64,000 bases of DNA, from contig NZ_NCXM01000005.1 of the NCBI RefSeq assembly GCF_002104765.1, positions 124,001 to 188,000 on the forward strand, in the 5' to 3' direction. The notes below the pieces were generated by a model that was given only the letters and a program-made list of their open reading frames with translations, was not told where the DNA came from and searched no databases. Made by a program: the position numbers and the translations under genes. Positions 8,311 to 17,546 of the stretch are shown piece by piece (position 1 is the stretch's first letter; each line of letters begins with the position of its first letter). This DNA comes from Mycolicibacterium vulneris (GTDB taxonomy: Bacteria; Actinomycetota; Actinomycetes; Mycobacteriales; Mycobacteriaceae).

Positions 8311-9387
8311 ATGAGTGCTGTGCTGTCGATACCGCGTTACCCCGGCGACGTGACCCCGCAGTGGTTGTCGGCCGCGCTCAGTGGCAGCGGCACACCCGTC
8401 GAGGTCGCCGACGTGGACGTGGTCGCGATCGGCACCGGGCAGACCGGGGCGACCTACCGGGTCACCGCCCGCTACGCGACGGATCCCGGTGACCTGCCGC
8501 GGACCTTTGTGGTCAAATTGCCCGCGCAGGACGACACGGTCCGCGACCGGGTGGTCATCGGCTACCGCAGCGAATGCGCGTTCTACTCCTCGGTGGTGGA
8601 TCGGGTCCAGGTGCCCACGCCGCGGTGCTTCTACTCCGAGATCACCGAGGATGCAATGGATTTCGCCCTGCTGCTCGCCGATCAGGCGCCGGCGGTGCAG
8701 GGCGATCAGCTCATCGGTTGCGGCGAAACCGAAGCGCGCCTTGCGGTTACCGCGCTGGCCGGCCTGCACGCGCCCAGTTGGTGCGATCCCGTCTGGCTCG
8801 ATTTCCCGGGCATCGCGTTCGGCCGTCCGGATGAGGCCGGTGCCAACGGCATGGGCGAAGTGGCGAAGATGAGCGCCGATATCACGCTGGAGAAGCTGGG
8901 CGATCGGTTGAGCGCGGAGGACCGCGACACCTTCGGCGCGGCAATGGGTTCGATCGCGCCGTGGCTGCTGTCCGAATACGACCGGTTCGCCTTGCTGCAC
9001 GGCGACTACCGGCTGGACAATCTGCTGTTCGACCCCGAGCGAACCAGGGTCAGCGTGGTTGACTGGCAGACGCTCGGCGTGGGGTTGCCGGCCCGGGATC
9101 TCGCCTACTTCACCGCGACCAGCCTCACTTCGCAACTGCGCGCGGGCATCGAGGAAGAGCTCGTCGCCGACTATCACCGCGCGCTGACGGCCGGCGGGGT
9201 CAGCGACTATGACCGCGAAACATGTTGGCGCGACTACCGGCTCGGCGTGTTGCAGGTGCCGCTGATCTCGGCCCTGGGTTTCGCGTTCGCCGCGGCCACC
9301 GAGCGCGGCGACGACATGGTGCTGACCATGCTCAGCCGCGGCTGCCAGGCGATCCGCGAGCTGGGGACGCTCGAATTAATCGGCTGA
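8311..9387 (+). CDS. Phosphotransferase-family (APH-like kinase) protein
   Basis: This 358-residue protein belongs to the protein-kinase-like fold that includes aminoglycoside phosphotransferases and the ecdysteroid-kinase-like group. The catalytic Brenner motif H230-G-D-Y-R-L-D-N is followed by the Mg-binding V-V-D-W-Q segment. The N-terminal part carries a nucleotide-binding region with G-T-G-Q-T and a Lys-containing strand (Val-Val-Lys-Leu-Pro). Actinobacterial members with acyl-CoA gene neighbours are usually unassigned kinases, so resistance function should not be assumed. AGGAGG stands 10 bases before ATG 8311. It follows irtB by 87 bp on the same strand. Confidence 0.8.
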   Translation: MSAVLSIPRYPGDVTPQWLSAALSGSGTPVEVADVDVVAIGTGQTGATYRVTARYATDPGDLPRTFVVKLPAQDDTVRDRVVIGYRSECAFYSSVVDRVQVPTPRCFYSEITEDAMDFALLLADQAPAVQGDQLIGCGETEARLAVTALAGLHAPSWCDPVWLDFPGIAFGRPDEAGANGMGEVAKMSADITLEKLGDRLSAEDRDTFGAAMGSIAPWLLSEYDRFALLHGDYRLDNLLFDPERTRVSVVDWQTLGVGLPARDLAYFTATSLTSQLRAGIEEELVADYHRALTAGGVSDYDRETCWRDYRLGVLQVPLISALGFAFAAATERGDDMVLTMLSRGCQAIRELGTLELIG

Positions 9388-9392
9388 AGGCC

Positions 9393-9821
9393 TCAGAAGT
9401 CGCCGGTGAAGTCGGCGCTCAACCAGCGGTCAGGCCGGATGGTGAACAGCACCTCCTCGACGCCTTCCATGCTGCGCACGAACGCACGCCCGCCCTCCTC
9501 GCCGAGGTAACGGATGGCGATCGACTCCTGCAGGTCGGCCGGAGCCGGGTTGGTGGTCTCGACGACGGTGCCTTCCACCACCACGTACTGATACGGCGGC
9601 TCCTCGCGCTGAACCACGAGCGTCACCGCGCCCGCCTGCTTGATCAGCCGGGCCTTGCGGCTGGACGCCCCGGTCATGATCCGGACGTCTCCGCCGGGGG
9701 TGTAGTCGTACCAGATCGGGACGCTGGCCGGCGGGCGGCCTTCGGTGGCGGCGACGGACAGCACCGCCACATGCTTGTCGGCGAGGAACTCCTGGCGCTC
9801 GGTTTCGCTGAAGGCTTTCAT
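9393..9821 (-). CDS. Pyridoxamine 5'-phosphate oxidase-fold protein (PPOX/F420 type)
   Basis: The 142-residue product has the split-barrel pattern of the PPOX superfamily: an N-terminal helix, a first strand with Val-Ala-Val-Leu-Ser-Val, Pro-Ile-Trp-Tyr-Asp, a Lys-Ala-Arg-Leu-Ile segment, Val-Val-Val-Glu-Gly and a C-terminal Ile-Arg-Pro-Asp-Arg-Trp. The short mycobacterial forms bind F420, FMN or haem, and many reduce or store cofactor. The sequence does not decide which. It converges with the phosphotransferase (5-bp gap) and follows the SDR gene on its own strand after 49 bp, so it may be co-transcribed with that SDR. Confidence 0.8.
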   Translation of the reverse strand: MKAFSETERQEFLADKHVAVLSVAATEGRPPASVPIWYDYTPGGDVRIMTGASSRKARLIKQAGAVTLVVQREEPPYQYVVVEGTVVETTNPAPADLQESIAIRYLGEEGGRAFVRSMEGVEEVLFTIRPDRWLSADFTGDF

Positions 9822-9870
9822 GACGAGTGCAAACGCCGGGACTGGGTGGCTATTCCCGCGCGACCGAGGA

Positions 9871-10692
9871 TCAGTACTGCGTCGAGCCCTGGTCGACCGG
9901 GATTTGTGCGGCGGTGACCTTGCGGGACTCGTCGCTGGCCAGCCAGCACACGGTATCGGCGATCTCCTCCGGCTCGGCGACCCAGTCGGGCAGGAACGGG
10001 GTGAGGACGTGCGACAGCTGCGGGTTGGTCTCCATGGTCTTGCCCACCGCGTTGACCATGTCGCCGGAGCCCATCGGGGTGTTCACCGGACCCGGGTGAA
10101 CGCTGTTGACCCGGATCGAATGCTTGCCCAGCTCCGCGGCGAAGGCCCGCGCCAGCCCGGTGACGGCGTGCTTGCTGGCGGTGTAGTGGATCATGAACGG
10201 CTGCATCTTCATTCCGGCGGCGGAGCTGATCAGGATGATGGAGCCGCCGCGGCCGCCCGCGATGATCTTGTCCGCGCCGGCCATCACGGTGTTCCAGGTG
10301 CCGGTCACGTTGATGTCCATGACGTCGCGGAAGTTCTCCGGCGTGATGTCGTCCCAGGCCTGCGGAGCCGCCACCCCGGCATTGGCCACGATGATGTCCA
10401 GCCGGCCCAGCTCGGCGACGCCGTCCGCGACGACCTTTCGCAGACCGTCGAAGTCGCGGGTGTCCACCACCGACGAGATGATCCGGCGGTTCGCGGCTTC
10501 GACCAGGCGCACGGTCTCGCTCAGATCGTCGGGTGTCGCCGGGTCGTAGGGTACGCAGGACGGCAGCTTGCCGGCGATGTCGACCGCGATGATGTCGGCG
10601 CCTTCCTGGGCCATGCGCACCGCGTGCGCCCGGCCCTGGCCGCGGGCCGCGCCGGTGATGAATGCCACTCTTCCGGCAAGCTTGCCGCTCAT
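9871..10692 (-). CDS. Mycofactocin-type SDR oxidoreductase
   Basis: The 273-residue enzyme has the SDR cofactor motif T-G-A-A-R-G-Q-G near the N-terminus, N-A-G in the fourth strand, catalytic Ser in Ile-Ser-Ser-Ala-Ala and Y-x-x-x-K (Tyr-Thr-Ala-Ser-Lys). The insertion after the second strand (Pro-Tyr-Asp-Pro-Ala-Thr-Pro-Asp-Asp-Leu) is characteristic of the subfamily that keeps NAD bound and uses mycofactocin as external electron acceptor. It would oxidise an alcohol or hydroxyacyl intermediate. ATG 10692 has GGAGGA upstream. It lies 29 bp downstream of an acyl-CoA dehydrogenase gene, probably one operon. Confidence 0.85.
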   Translation of the reverse strand: MSGKLAGRVAFITGAARGQGRAHAVRMAQEGADIIAVDIAGKLPSCVPYDPATPDDLSETVRLVEAANRRIISSVVDTRDFDGLRKVVADGVAELGRLDIIVANAGVAAPQAWDDITPENFRDVMDINVTGTWNTVMAGADKIIAGGRGGSIILISSAAGMKMQPFMIHYTASKHAVTGLARAFAAELGKHSIRVNSVHPGPVNTPMGSGDMVNAVGKTMETNPQLSHVLTPFLPDWVAEPEEIADTVCWLASDESRKVTAAQIPVDQGSTQY

Positions 10693-10721
10693 AGTTGTTC
10701 CTCCATTGGGTTCGGCCACTC

Positions 10722-11906
10722 TTATCGCTGCGCGGCCTTGACGAGATTCGCCCCGATGATCAACCGCTGAATTTCACTGGTGCCCTCGTACAGTCGCAGC
10801 AGGCGCACATCGCGATAGATGCGTTCGACGGCAACGCCTCGCATGTAACCGGTGCCGCCGTGAATCTGCACCGCGAGATCCGCGACATTGCCGGCCATTT
10901 CGGTGCAGAAGACCTTGGCGGCCGACGGCGCAATCCTGCGGTCCTCGTCGGCGACCCACAGCCGGGCGGCTTCGCGCACCAGCGCACGGCCGGCCATCAC
11001 CCCGGTCTGCTGGTCGGCGAGCATGCCCTGCACCAACTGGAAGCGTCCGATCGGCGTCCCGCCCTGCGTCGCGGTGGCGGCGTACGACACCGATTCGTCG
11101 AGCGCGCGTTGGGCGGCGCCCACCGCCAGGGCGGCGATGTGCACCCGCCCGCGGGCCAGCGAGGTCATGGCCGCCCGGTATCCGTGGTCCTCACTGCCGC
11201 CGACGAGGGCATCGGGGCCGACGCGGACGTCGGTGAAGTTGACGTCGGCCGTCCAGGCGCCCTCCTGGCCCATCTTGGCGTCCTTGGCGCCCACCTCGAC
11301 GCCGGCGGCGTCGGCCGGGACCAGGAAGACGGCGATCCCCGGACCTTGGTCGTCTGCGGGCCGGGTACGCGCGAACACCACGAAGAGATTGGCGACGGGC
11401 GCGTTGGTGATGAAGCGCTTCTGCCCGGAGATGACCCAAGCCGCGTCTTTTCCGGAGCCGTCGCGAACGGCTTTGGTGCGCAAGCCGGCCGGGTTCGATC
11501 CGGCGCCCGGTTCGGTCAGCGCGAAGGAGGCGACGACGTCTCCGGACGCGATCGATTCCAGCCAGCGGGATTTCTGTTCGTCGGTGCCGAACCCCACCAG
11601 CACCTGGCCGGCGATGCCGTTGTTGGTGCCGAACATCGACCGCAGCGCCAGCGACGTGTAGCCCAGCTCCATCGCCAGCTCGACGTCCTGCATCAGGTTG
11701 AGGCCAAGGCCGCCCCACTCCTGGGGAATTGCGTAGCCGAACAGACCCATCTTCTTGGCCTCGTCGCGCAGGTCGTCGGGGACGCGGTCGGTGTCAAGGA
11801 TCTCCTGCTCCCGGGGGACAACGGCGCTGCGGACGAATTGCCTTGTCTGAGCGAGGATCTCGCGGAAGTCCTCGTCGGAGACTTCCGCGACTTCGGCGGT
11901 GGCCAT
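10722..11906 (-). CDS. Acyl-CoA dehydrogenase
   Basis: This FAD enzyme (394 residues) introduces an alpha-beta double bond into an acyl-CoA. Visible family landmarks are the flavin-contacting Leu-Thr-Glu-Pro-Gly-Ala-Gly-Ser segment, a Phe-Ile-Thr-Asn strand, and the C-terminal Y-E-G-T-S-E-I-Q motif whose Glu (E374) is the catalytic base in short-chain-type ACADs. ATG 11906 is preferred with GGAG 10 bases upstream; GTG at 11915 is the alternative. It is divergent from the FabG-like operon across a 120-bp region that holds a perfect palindrome, and leads into the mycofactocin-type SDR. Confidence 0.9.
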   Translation of the reverse strand: MATAEVAEVSDEDFREILAQTRQFVRSAVVPREQEILDTDRVPDDLRDEAKKMGLFGYAIPQEWGGLGLNLMQDVELAMELGYTSLALRSMFGTNNGIAGQVLVGFGTDEQKSRWLESIASGDVVASFALTEPGAGSNPAGLRTKAVRDGSGKDAAWVISGQKRFITNAPVANLFVVFARTRPADDQGPGIAVFLVPADAAGVEVGAKDAKMGQEGAWTADVNFTDVRVGPDALVGGSEDHGYRAAMTSLARGRVHIAALAVGAAQRALDESVSYAATATQGGTPIGRFQLVQGMLADQQTGVMAGRALVREAARLWVADEDRRIAPSAAKVFCTEMAGNVADLAVQIHGGTGYMRGVAVERIYRDVRLLRLYEGTSEIQRLIIGANLVKAAQR

Positions 11907-11963
11907 GGGCTCCACACTCCTCTCTCGGTCCGGGGCACCCCGGTTCAGGGCAGGATCCTATAT

Positions 11964-11978
11964 CAAATATGATATTTG
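11964..11978. promoter_or_regulatory. Perfect 15-bp palindrome in divergent promoter
   Basis: CAAATAT-G-ATATTTG is an exact inverted repeat with a one-base centre. It sits midway between the starts of the acyl-CoA dehydrogenase (58 bp) and the SDR (52 bp). This AT-rich block contrasts with its surroundings and includes -10-like sequence. The likely ligand is the GntR-type regulator encoded at the end of the rightward operon; that pairing is inferred. Confidence 0.55.
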
Positions 11979-12029
11979 CCTTACGGGTGCCCGGTGGAGG
12001 CGATAACAGTGAAGGGTGTGTGATCGACA

Positions 12030-12770
12030 GTGGCGTTGTTGACAGGTCAGACCGCGGTAATCACGGGCGGAGCGCAAGGGCTGGGTCTGGCCATCGCGGA
12101 GCGCTTCGTCGCGGAGGGTGCGCGAGTCGTCCTCGGCGACGTCAACCTTGAGGAAACCCAGGTCGTGGCCAAGCAGTTGGGCGGCGACGACGTCGCGGTC
12201 GCGGTTCGGTGCGACGTCACCAAGTCGTCCGACGTCGAAGCCCTGATCCAGACCGCGGTCGAGCGTTTCGGCGGTCTGGACATCATGGTTAACAACGCCG
12301 GGATCACCCGGGACGCGACGATGCGCAAGATGACCGAGGAGCAATTCGATCAGGTGATCAACGTGCACCTGAAGGGGACCTGGAACGGCACCCGGCTGGC
12401 CGCCGCCGTCATGCGTGAAAACAAGCGCGGCGCCATCATCAACATGTCCTCGGTGTCGGGCAAGGTCGGCATGATCGGCCAGACCAACTACTCGGCGGCC
12501 AAGGCCGGCATCGTCGGCATGACCAAGGCAGCCGCCAAAGAGCTGGCCTACCTGGGCGTCCGGGTGAACGCGATCGCACCCGGACTGATCCGCTCTGCCA
12601 TGACAGAGGCCATGCCGCAACGCATTTGGGATTCCAAGGTCGCCGAGGTGCCGCTGGGCCGGGCCGGTGAGCCCAGCGAGGTCGCCAGCGTGGCGCTGTT
12701 CCTGGCTTCGGATCTGTCGTCGTACATGACCGGCACCGTTATGGAAATCACCGGCGGCCGCCACCTATGA
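12030..12770 (+). CDS. SDR-family 3-oxoacyl reductase / hydroxyacyl-CoA dehydrogenase (FabG-like)
   Basis: The 246-residue protein matches FabG-type SDRs in length and motifs: T-G-G-A-Q-G-L-G cofactor loop, N-N-A-G, catalytic Ser in Asn-Met-Ser-Ser-Val-Ser, and Y-S-A-A-K. In this context it more probably oxidises a 3-hydroxyacyl-CoA to the 3-oxoacyl-CoA for the adjacent thiolase than serves fatty-acid synthesis. The start is GTG at 12030. Its stop overlaps the thiolase ATG by four bases. It heads a five-gene operon with thiolase, CaiB, ACAD and GntR regulator. Confidence 0.88.
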   Translation: MALLTGQTAVITGGAQGLGLAIAERFVAEGARVVLGDVNLEETQVVAKQLGGDDVAVAVRCDVTKSSDVEALIQTAVERFGGLDIMVNNAGITRDATMRKMTEEQFDQVINVHLKGTWNGTRLAAAVMRENKRGAIINMSSVSGKVGMIGQTNYSAAKAGIVGMTKAAAKELAYLGVRVNAIAPGLIRSAMTEAMPQRIWDSKVAEVPLGRAGEPSEVASVALFLASDLSSYMTGTVMEITGGRHL

Positions 12771-13987
12771 GTGCCGAGGCCGTCATCTGTGAACCCGTTC
12801 GGACCCCGATCGGCCGCTATGGCGGAATGTTCAAGGCGTGCAGCGCTGTCGACCTCGGCGTCACCGCTCTCAAAGGGCTGCTCGAGCGGACCGGGCTGGC
12901 GCCCGACGCCGTGCAGGACGTGATCCTGGGCCACTGCTATCCCAACAGCGACGCTCCGGCGATCGGTCGCGTGGTGGCGTTGGATTCCGGTCTGCCGGTG
13001 ACGGTTCCGGGCATGCAGGTCGACCGGCGTTGCGGCTCGGGCCTGCAGGCGATCATCCAGGCGTGCCTGCAGGTGGGCGCCGGGGACAACGACCTTGTCG
13101 TCGCCGGCGGCTGCGAGAGCATGAGCAACGTCGCCTTCTACTCCACCGACATGCGTTGGGGCGGTGCCCGCAACGGCGTACAGGTGCACGACGGGCTGGC
13201 CCGGGGACGCACCACCGCCGGCGGCCGGAACTACCCGGTGCCGGGCGGAATGTTGGAGACGGCCGAGAATCTGCGCCGCCAGTACGGCATTTCACGCCAG
13301 GAGCAGGACGAGCTCGCGGTGCGATCCCACCAGCGCGCCGTCGCCGCGCAGAAAGACGGCGTCCTGGCCGAGGAGATCATCGGAGTCGCGGTCCGCACCC
13401 GCAGCGGCGAGGAACTCATCGACACCGACGAACACCCGCGCGCCGACACATCGGTCGAGTCGCTGGGCAAGCTCAAACCCGTTCTGTTGAAGGACGATCC
13501 GGAGGCGACGGTCACCGCCGGCAACGCCAGCGGGCAGAACGATGCGGCATCGATGTGCGTGGTCACCACACCGGAGAAGGCCGACGAATACGGCCTGAAG
13601 CCGTTGGTGCGCCTGGTGTCGTGGGGCGTGGCGGGGGTAGCACCTGACGTGATGGGCATCGGGCCGGTGCCCGCGACCGAGGTCGCGCTGGCCAAGGCGG
13701 GCCTGCGGCTGTCCGACATCGACCTCATCGAACTCAACGAAGCCTTTGCCGCGCAAGCGCTTGCGGTGATGCGGGAATGGAACTTCGGCGCCGCCGATCA
13801 CGAGCGGACCAACGTGCACGGTTCGGGGATCTCGCTGGGCCATCCGGTGGGCGCGACGGGCGGCCGGATGCTGGCCACCCTGGCGCGCGAACTGCATCGC
13901 CGTGAGGCACGCTACGGCCTGGAGACCATGTGCATCGGCGGCGGCCAGGGCCTGGCGGCCGTCTTTGAACGGGTCGCATCGCGATGA
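12767..13987 (+). CDS. Acetyl-CoA acyltransferase (thiolase)
   Basis: This 406-residue thiolase cleaves a 3-oxoacyl-CoA with CoA. All catalytic elements are present: nucleophile C89 in Asp-Arg-Arg-Cys-Gly-Ser-Gly, H359 in G-H-P-V-G-A-T-G, and C389 in Cys-Ile-Gly-Gly-Gly-Gln-Gly. Asn-Glu-Ala-Phe-Ala-Ala is also conserved. The gene overlaps its neighbours on both sides by ATGA junctions, so it is translationally coupled to the SDR and the CoA-transferase. Together they fit the last steps of a beta-oxidation cycle of a CoA thioester. Confidence 0.92.
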   Translation: MSAEAVICEPVRTPIGRYGGMFKACSAVDLGVTALKGLLERTGLAPDAVQDVILGHCYPNSDAPAIGRVVALDSGLPVTVPGMQVDRRCGSGLQAIIQACLQVGAGDNDLVVAGGCESMSNVAFYSTDMRWGGARNGVQVHDGLARGRTTAGGRNYPVPGGMLETAENLRRQYGISRQEQDELAVRSHQRAVAAQKDGVLAEEIIGVAVRTRSGEELIDTDEHPRADTSVESLGKLKPVLLKDDPEATVTAGNASGQNDAASMCVVTTPEKADEYGLKPLVRLVSWGVAGVAPDVMGIGPVPATEVALAKAGLRLSDIDLIELNEAFAAQALAVMREWNFGAADHERTNVHGSGISLGHPVGATGGRMLATLARELHRREARYGLETMCIGGGQGLAAVFERVASR

Positions 13988-15183
13988 CTAGTTCGGCGTT
14001 GCCACTGGACGGCCTCACCGTCGTGGAGGTGTCGAGTTTCGTCGCCGCTCCGCTGTGCGGCATGACGCTGAGTCAGCTTGGCGCGGAAGTCATCCGAGTC
14101 GACCCGATCGGCGGCGCATCCGATGTGCAACGGTGGCCACTGGCGGCGGACGGCACCTCGATCTATTGGACCGGCCTGAACAAAGGAAAGCGTTCGGCCA
14201 CCATCGATCTGCGGTCCCCGGAGGGCCACGAACTGGTCCAGCGGCTGATCGTCGAGGGCGACGGCATCGTGGTGACCAACGCCGCCGGACTGTCCTGGCT
14301 CAGCCACGAAGTGCTGGCGGCCAGGCGCCCGGACGTGATTCACGTTCAATTACTCGGGCGCGGCGACGGTTCCACCGGAGTGGACTATACGGTCAACGCG
14401 GGTCTCGGCTATCCGCTCGTCACCGGTCCGGCCGATCATGGCGGAGCGATCAATCACGTGCTCCCGGCCTGGGACGTGTGCTGCGGGCTGTACGCCGCGC
14501 TGGCGGTCGTCACCGCCGTGCGCCACCGCGAGCATTCCGGGACCGGAGCGCGGATCAGCCTGGCGTTGGAGGACGTCGCCCTGGCCACCGCGGCCAACCT
14601 GGGACTGCTGACGGAACCGCAAGTCAATGGGACGCAACGCGAACGGCTGGGTAACGCCATCTACGGCCAGTACGGGCAGGACTTCGTCAGCAGCGACGGC
14701 GCCAGGTTCATGGTGGTCACCTTGACGGGCAGGCACTTTCGCGACCTGCTCGCGGTGACGGGTACCGGCGCCGCCGTGTCGGCGCTCGCCGAGGCGCTGG
14801 GCGCGGATTTCGGGTCCGAGGGCGACCGCTACCGCTACCGTGACGTGCTGTCGAGTCTGTTCGCCACCTGGTTCAGCGACCACACCGCCGACGAGATCAC
14901 CACCGCGCTGTCAGCCACCACCGTGCTGTTCGAGCGGTACCGCACCTTCGCCGAGGTCGCGGCGGGACCGAAGGTCACCGACAATCCGATGTTTTCGCGG
15001 CTGCGGCAACCCGGTCTCGGCGAGTACTTCGCTCCCGGCCTGCCGGCCGCATTCGACGGCACACACCCGGGCAGCGCGCCCGCGCCGGCCCTGGGGCAGG
15101 ACACCGCCGACGTCCTTGCGCGTCTCGGGTTGAGCGCCGCCGACATCGAGCGCCTGACCAACGCCAAGACCATTGTCTGCTGA
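13984..15183 (+). CDS. CaiB/BaiF family III CoA-transferase
   Basis: The 399-residue protein is a family III CoA-transferase. Conserved signs are the N-terminal Val-Val-Glu-Val-Ser-Ser segment, Leu-Gly-Ala-Glu-Val-Ile-Arg-Val-Asp, Leu-Asn-x-Gly-Lys-Arg and the probable catalytic Asp D134 in Val-Asp-Tyr-Thr-Val-Asn-Ala. The Asp-Tyr-Thr-Val-Asn pattern recalls mesaconyl-CoA C1-C4 transferase (2-methylfumaryl-CoA isomerase) relatives, so an intramolecular CoA transfer is possible. This is a tentative subfamily reading. It is coupled to the upstream thiolase by ATGA and followed after 24 bp by an ACAD. Confidence 0.85.
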   Translation: MTSSALPLDGLTVVEVSSFVAAPLCGMTLSQLGAEVIRVDPIGGASDVQRWPLAADGTSIYWTGLNKGKRSATIDLRSPEGHELVQRLIVEGDGIVVTNAAGLSWLSHEVLAARRPDVIHVQLLGRGDGSTGVDYTVNAGLGYPLVTGPADHGGAINHVLPAWDVCCGLYAALAVVTAVRHREHSGTGARISLALEDVALATAANLGLLTEPQVNGTQRERLGNAIYGQYGQDFVSSDGARFMVVTLTGRHFRDLLAVTGTGAAVSALAEALGADFGSEGDRYRYRDVLSSLFATWFSDHTADEITTALSATTVLFERYRTFAEVAAGPKVTDNPMFSRLRQPGLGEYFAPGLPAAFDGTHPGSAPAPALGQDTADVLARLGLSAADIERLTNAKTIVC

Positions 15184-15207
15184 GCCGCCGGAAGGGAAAC
15201 ACAGCAC

Positions 15208-16401
15208 ATGACCAAACTCGCCCAGACACTCGGATTGACCGAGATGCAGATCGAGATCATCGCCACCGTAAGGAAATTTGTCGAGAAGGAAGTCATTCCT
15301 CACGCGGCCGAGCTGGAACGCAGTGACACCTACCCGCAGGCGATTGTCGACCAGATGCGCGAGATGGGCCTGTTCGGCCTGATGATTCCGCAGGAGTACG
15401 GCGGGCTGGGTGAGTCGCTGCTGACGTACGCCCTGTGCGTCGAAGAGCTGGCACGCGGCTGGATGAGCGTATCCGGCGTGCTCAATACGCATTTCATCGT
15501 CGCGTACATGCTGCGCCAGCACGGCACCGACGAGCAGAAGCAGCGGTTCCTGCCGCGGATGGCAGCCGGTGAGACCCGCGGCGCCTTCTCGATGTCGGAG
15601 CCGGAGCTGGGTTCCGACGTGGCCGCGATCCGCACCCGGGCGCGGCGGAACCCCGACGGCACCTACACCATCGACGGTCAGAAGATGTGGCTGACCAACG
15701 GCGCCACCTCCACGCTGGTGGCAGTGCTGGTGCGCACCGACGAAGGGTCGGGCAAACCGCACCGCAACCTCACCGCGTTCCTGGTCGAGAAGCCGGTCGG
15801 TTTCGGCGAAGTCGTTCCCGGCCTGCGCATTCCGGGCAAGATCGAGAAGCTGGGTTACAAAGGCATCGAAACGACGGAGATGATTTTCGACGGCTACCAG
15901 GCCGGCGCCGACGACGTACTCGGCGGCACCACCGGCCAGGGCTTCTTCCAGATGATGGACGGGATCGAGGTCGGCCGCGTCAACGTGTCGGCGCGCGCGT
16001 GTGGTCTCGGGATTCGTGCCTTCGAGCTCGCGGTGCGCTACGCGCAACAACGCGAGACCTTCGGTAAGCCGATCGCCGAGCATCAGGCCATCGCCTTTCA
16101 GCTCGCCGAGATGGCGACCAAAGTCGAAGCGGCACATCTGATGATGGTCAACGCGGCGCGGCTGAAGGACTCGGGGGAGCGCAATGACGTCGCCGCCGGG
16201 ATGGCCAAATACCTGTGCAGCGAGTACTGCACCGAGGTAACCCAGCAGAGCTTCCGGATCCACGGCGGCTACGGCTATTCCAAGGAATACGAAATCGAGC
16301 GGCTGATGCGCGACGCCCCGTTCCTGCTGATCGGTGAGGGCACCAGCGAGATCCAGAAGAACATCATCAGCAAGCGACTGCTCGCCGAGTATCAGGTGTA
16401 A
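15208..16401 (+). CDS. Acyl-CoA dehydrogenase
   Basis: This 397-residue ACAD shows the full family layout: N-terminal helical domain, Phe-Ser-Met-Ser-Glu-Pro-Glu-Leu-Gly-Ser flavin loop, Met-Trp-Leu-Thr-Asn-Gly strand, Arg-Glu-Thr-Phe-Gly-Lys-Pro helix, and G-E-G-T-S-E-I-Q near the end with E377 as the expected catalytic base. The substrate is unknown, but the operon (SDR, thiolase, CaiB) suggests a short or branched dicarboxylic or methyl-branched acyl-CoA. The start has a weak AAGGGA-like ribosome site 11 bases upstream. Confidence 0.9.
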   Translation: MTKLAQTLGLTEMQIEIIATVRKFVEKEVIPHAAELERSDTYPQAIVDQMREMGLFGLMIPQEYGGLGESLLTYALCVEELARGWMSVSGVLNTHFIVAYMLRQHGTDEQKQRFLPRMAAGETRGAFSMSEPELGSDVAAIRTRARRNPDGTYTIDGQKMWLTNGATSTLVAVLVRTDEGSGKPHRNLTAFLVEKPVGFGEVVPGLRIPGKIEKLGYKGIETTEMIFDGYQAGADDVLGGTTGQGFFQMMDGIEVGRVNVSARACGLGIRAFELAVRYAQQRETFGKPIAEHQAIAFQLAEMATKVEAAHLMMVNAARLKDSGERNDVAAGMAKYLCSEYCTEVTQQSFRIHGGYGYSKEYEIERLMRDAPFLLIGEGTSEIQKNIISKRLLAEYQV

Positions 16402-16404
16402 GCG

Positions 16405-17097
16405 ATGAGCGTTCCGGAATTCGCTGCGCGGCCTCAACTTTCCGAGGACGTCGCGCGGATCATCCGCGGGCGGATATTCGATGGGGCGTACGCCGCCGGA
16501 TCGTACGTCCGGTTGGACCAATTGGCCGCGGAGTTGGGAATCAGTGTCACACCGGTGCGTGAGGCGCTGTTCGCGCTGTGCGCCGAAGGCCTGATCAACC
16601 AGCAGCCGCGTCGGGGTTTCGTGGTGCTGCCGGTCACCGGACGTGACGTCACCGATGTGGCGAACGTGCAGGCGCACGTGGGCGGTGAGTTGGCCGCGCG
16701 GGCGGCGCTCAACATCACCGATGACCAACTGCACGAGCTCAAGGAGATCCAGGCGCAGCTGGAGGACGCCTATGCCGACGATGAACACGAACGCACCGTG
16801 CGGCTGAATCACGAATTTCACCGCGCCATCAATGTCGCGGCGGATTCGCCCAAGCTCGCTCAGCTGATGTCGCAGATCACCCGTTACGCCCCCGAATCGG
16901 TGTTTCCCGCCATCGAGGGCTGGCCCGAGCAATCGATGCACGACCACCGGCGGATCCTGTCCGCGCTGAAAAAACACGACGACCAGCTCGCCCGCGCGGC
17001 GATGTCGGAACACCTTGCCGCAGGCGCGGTGCCGCTTATCGATCACCTCGTCGCCCGCGGGGTGGTGGCCGACGGGGGCGGCCAAACGTCCGCGTGA
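16405..17097 (+). CDS. GntR-family regulator (FadR/FCD type)
   Basis: The 230-residue protein has an N-terminal winged helix (about 10-75, with Leu-Asp-Gln-Leu-Ala-Ala-Glu-Leu-Gly-Ile-Ser and Val-Arg-Glu-Ala-Leu) and an all-helical FCD ligand domain (about 85-215) with the metal-binding pattern Asn-His-Glu-Phe-His and Asp-His-x-x-Ile. FCD regulators commonly sense acyl-CoA or organic acids. Being the last gene of the operon, three bases after the ACAD stop, it is probably the local repressor acting at the 11964-11978 palindrome. That assignment is inferred from context. Confidence 0.88.
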   Translation: MSVPEFAARPQLSEDVARIIRGRIFDGAYAAGSYVRLDQLAAELGISVTPVREALFALCAEGLINQQPRRGFVVLPVTGRDVTDVANVQAHVGGELAARAALNITDDQLHELKEIQAQLEDAYADDEHERTVRLNHEFHRAINVAADSPKLAQLMSQITRYAPESVFPAIEGWPEQSMHDHRRILSALKKHDDQLARAAMSEHLAAGAVPLIDHLVARGVVADGGGQTSA

Positions 17098-17183
17098 AGC
17101 CGCCCCGGGAGGAACTCTTGTCGCTCATGCGCACCTAGGCATACGCTGCAACGCAAGGGGGCAACCGAGCACAGCGAGGAAGA

Positions 17184-17546
17184 ATGTCCCCACCGCTTCG
17201 CGCATCGGCAGTTTTCGTAGCCTGCGTTTCGGCAATCGCGTTCGCGCCACCGGCTCACGCCGACCTGCTCGACCCCATACCCGGCAACGGTTTCTTCGTC
17301 GTCGGGCCCGACATCGCGCCGGGCCTCTACCACACGAGCGGGTCGGGGTCGGCGTTCGGAGTGTGGATCAACAACGTGCCGACCCAGGGCTCGATGTGCT
17401 CGTGGTTCACCTACAGCACACCGGACGCGAACAAGGACCACGTACTGCAGACGAATACCTCGATCGGCCCGATGTTCGCGAACATCAACTCAGCGGTGAA
17501 GGCCTTCGAGTCGCAGAACTGTCAGCCCTGGACGCGGGTCCCCTGA
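17184..17546 (+). CDS. Secreted mycobacterial hypothetical protein
   Basis: The 120-residue product has a clear signal peptide ending Ala-His-Ala-Asp (cleavage near residue 27). The mature domain is small and Gly/Ser-rich, with two cysteines that could pair and segments Pro-Gly-Leu-Tyr-His-Thr-Ser-Gly and Cys-Ser-Trp-Phe-Thr-Tyr. It resembles exported mycobacterial proteins of unknown function. GAGGAAG is placed 3-10 bases before ATG 17184. Its 3' end overlaps by 25 bp the 3' end of the convergent CoA-ligase gene. Confidence 0.75.
   Translation: MSPPLRASAVFVACVSAIAFAPPAHADLLDPIPGNGFFVVGPDIAPGLYHTSGSGSAFGVWINNVPTQGSMCSWFTYSTPDANKDHVLQTNTSIGPMFANINSAVKAFESQNCQPWTRVP

Noticed and set aside
8311..9387. 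Aminoglycoside resistance kinase
   Set aside because: The kinase motif is shared by many unassigned actinobacterial phosphotransferases; nothing supports a drug substrate.
14911..17085. 724-codon minus-strand frame across the CaiB-ACAD-GntR genes
   Set aside because: Spans three convincing genes in antisense; composition is non-protein-like.
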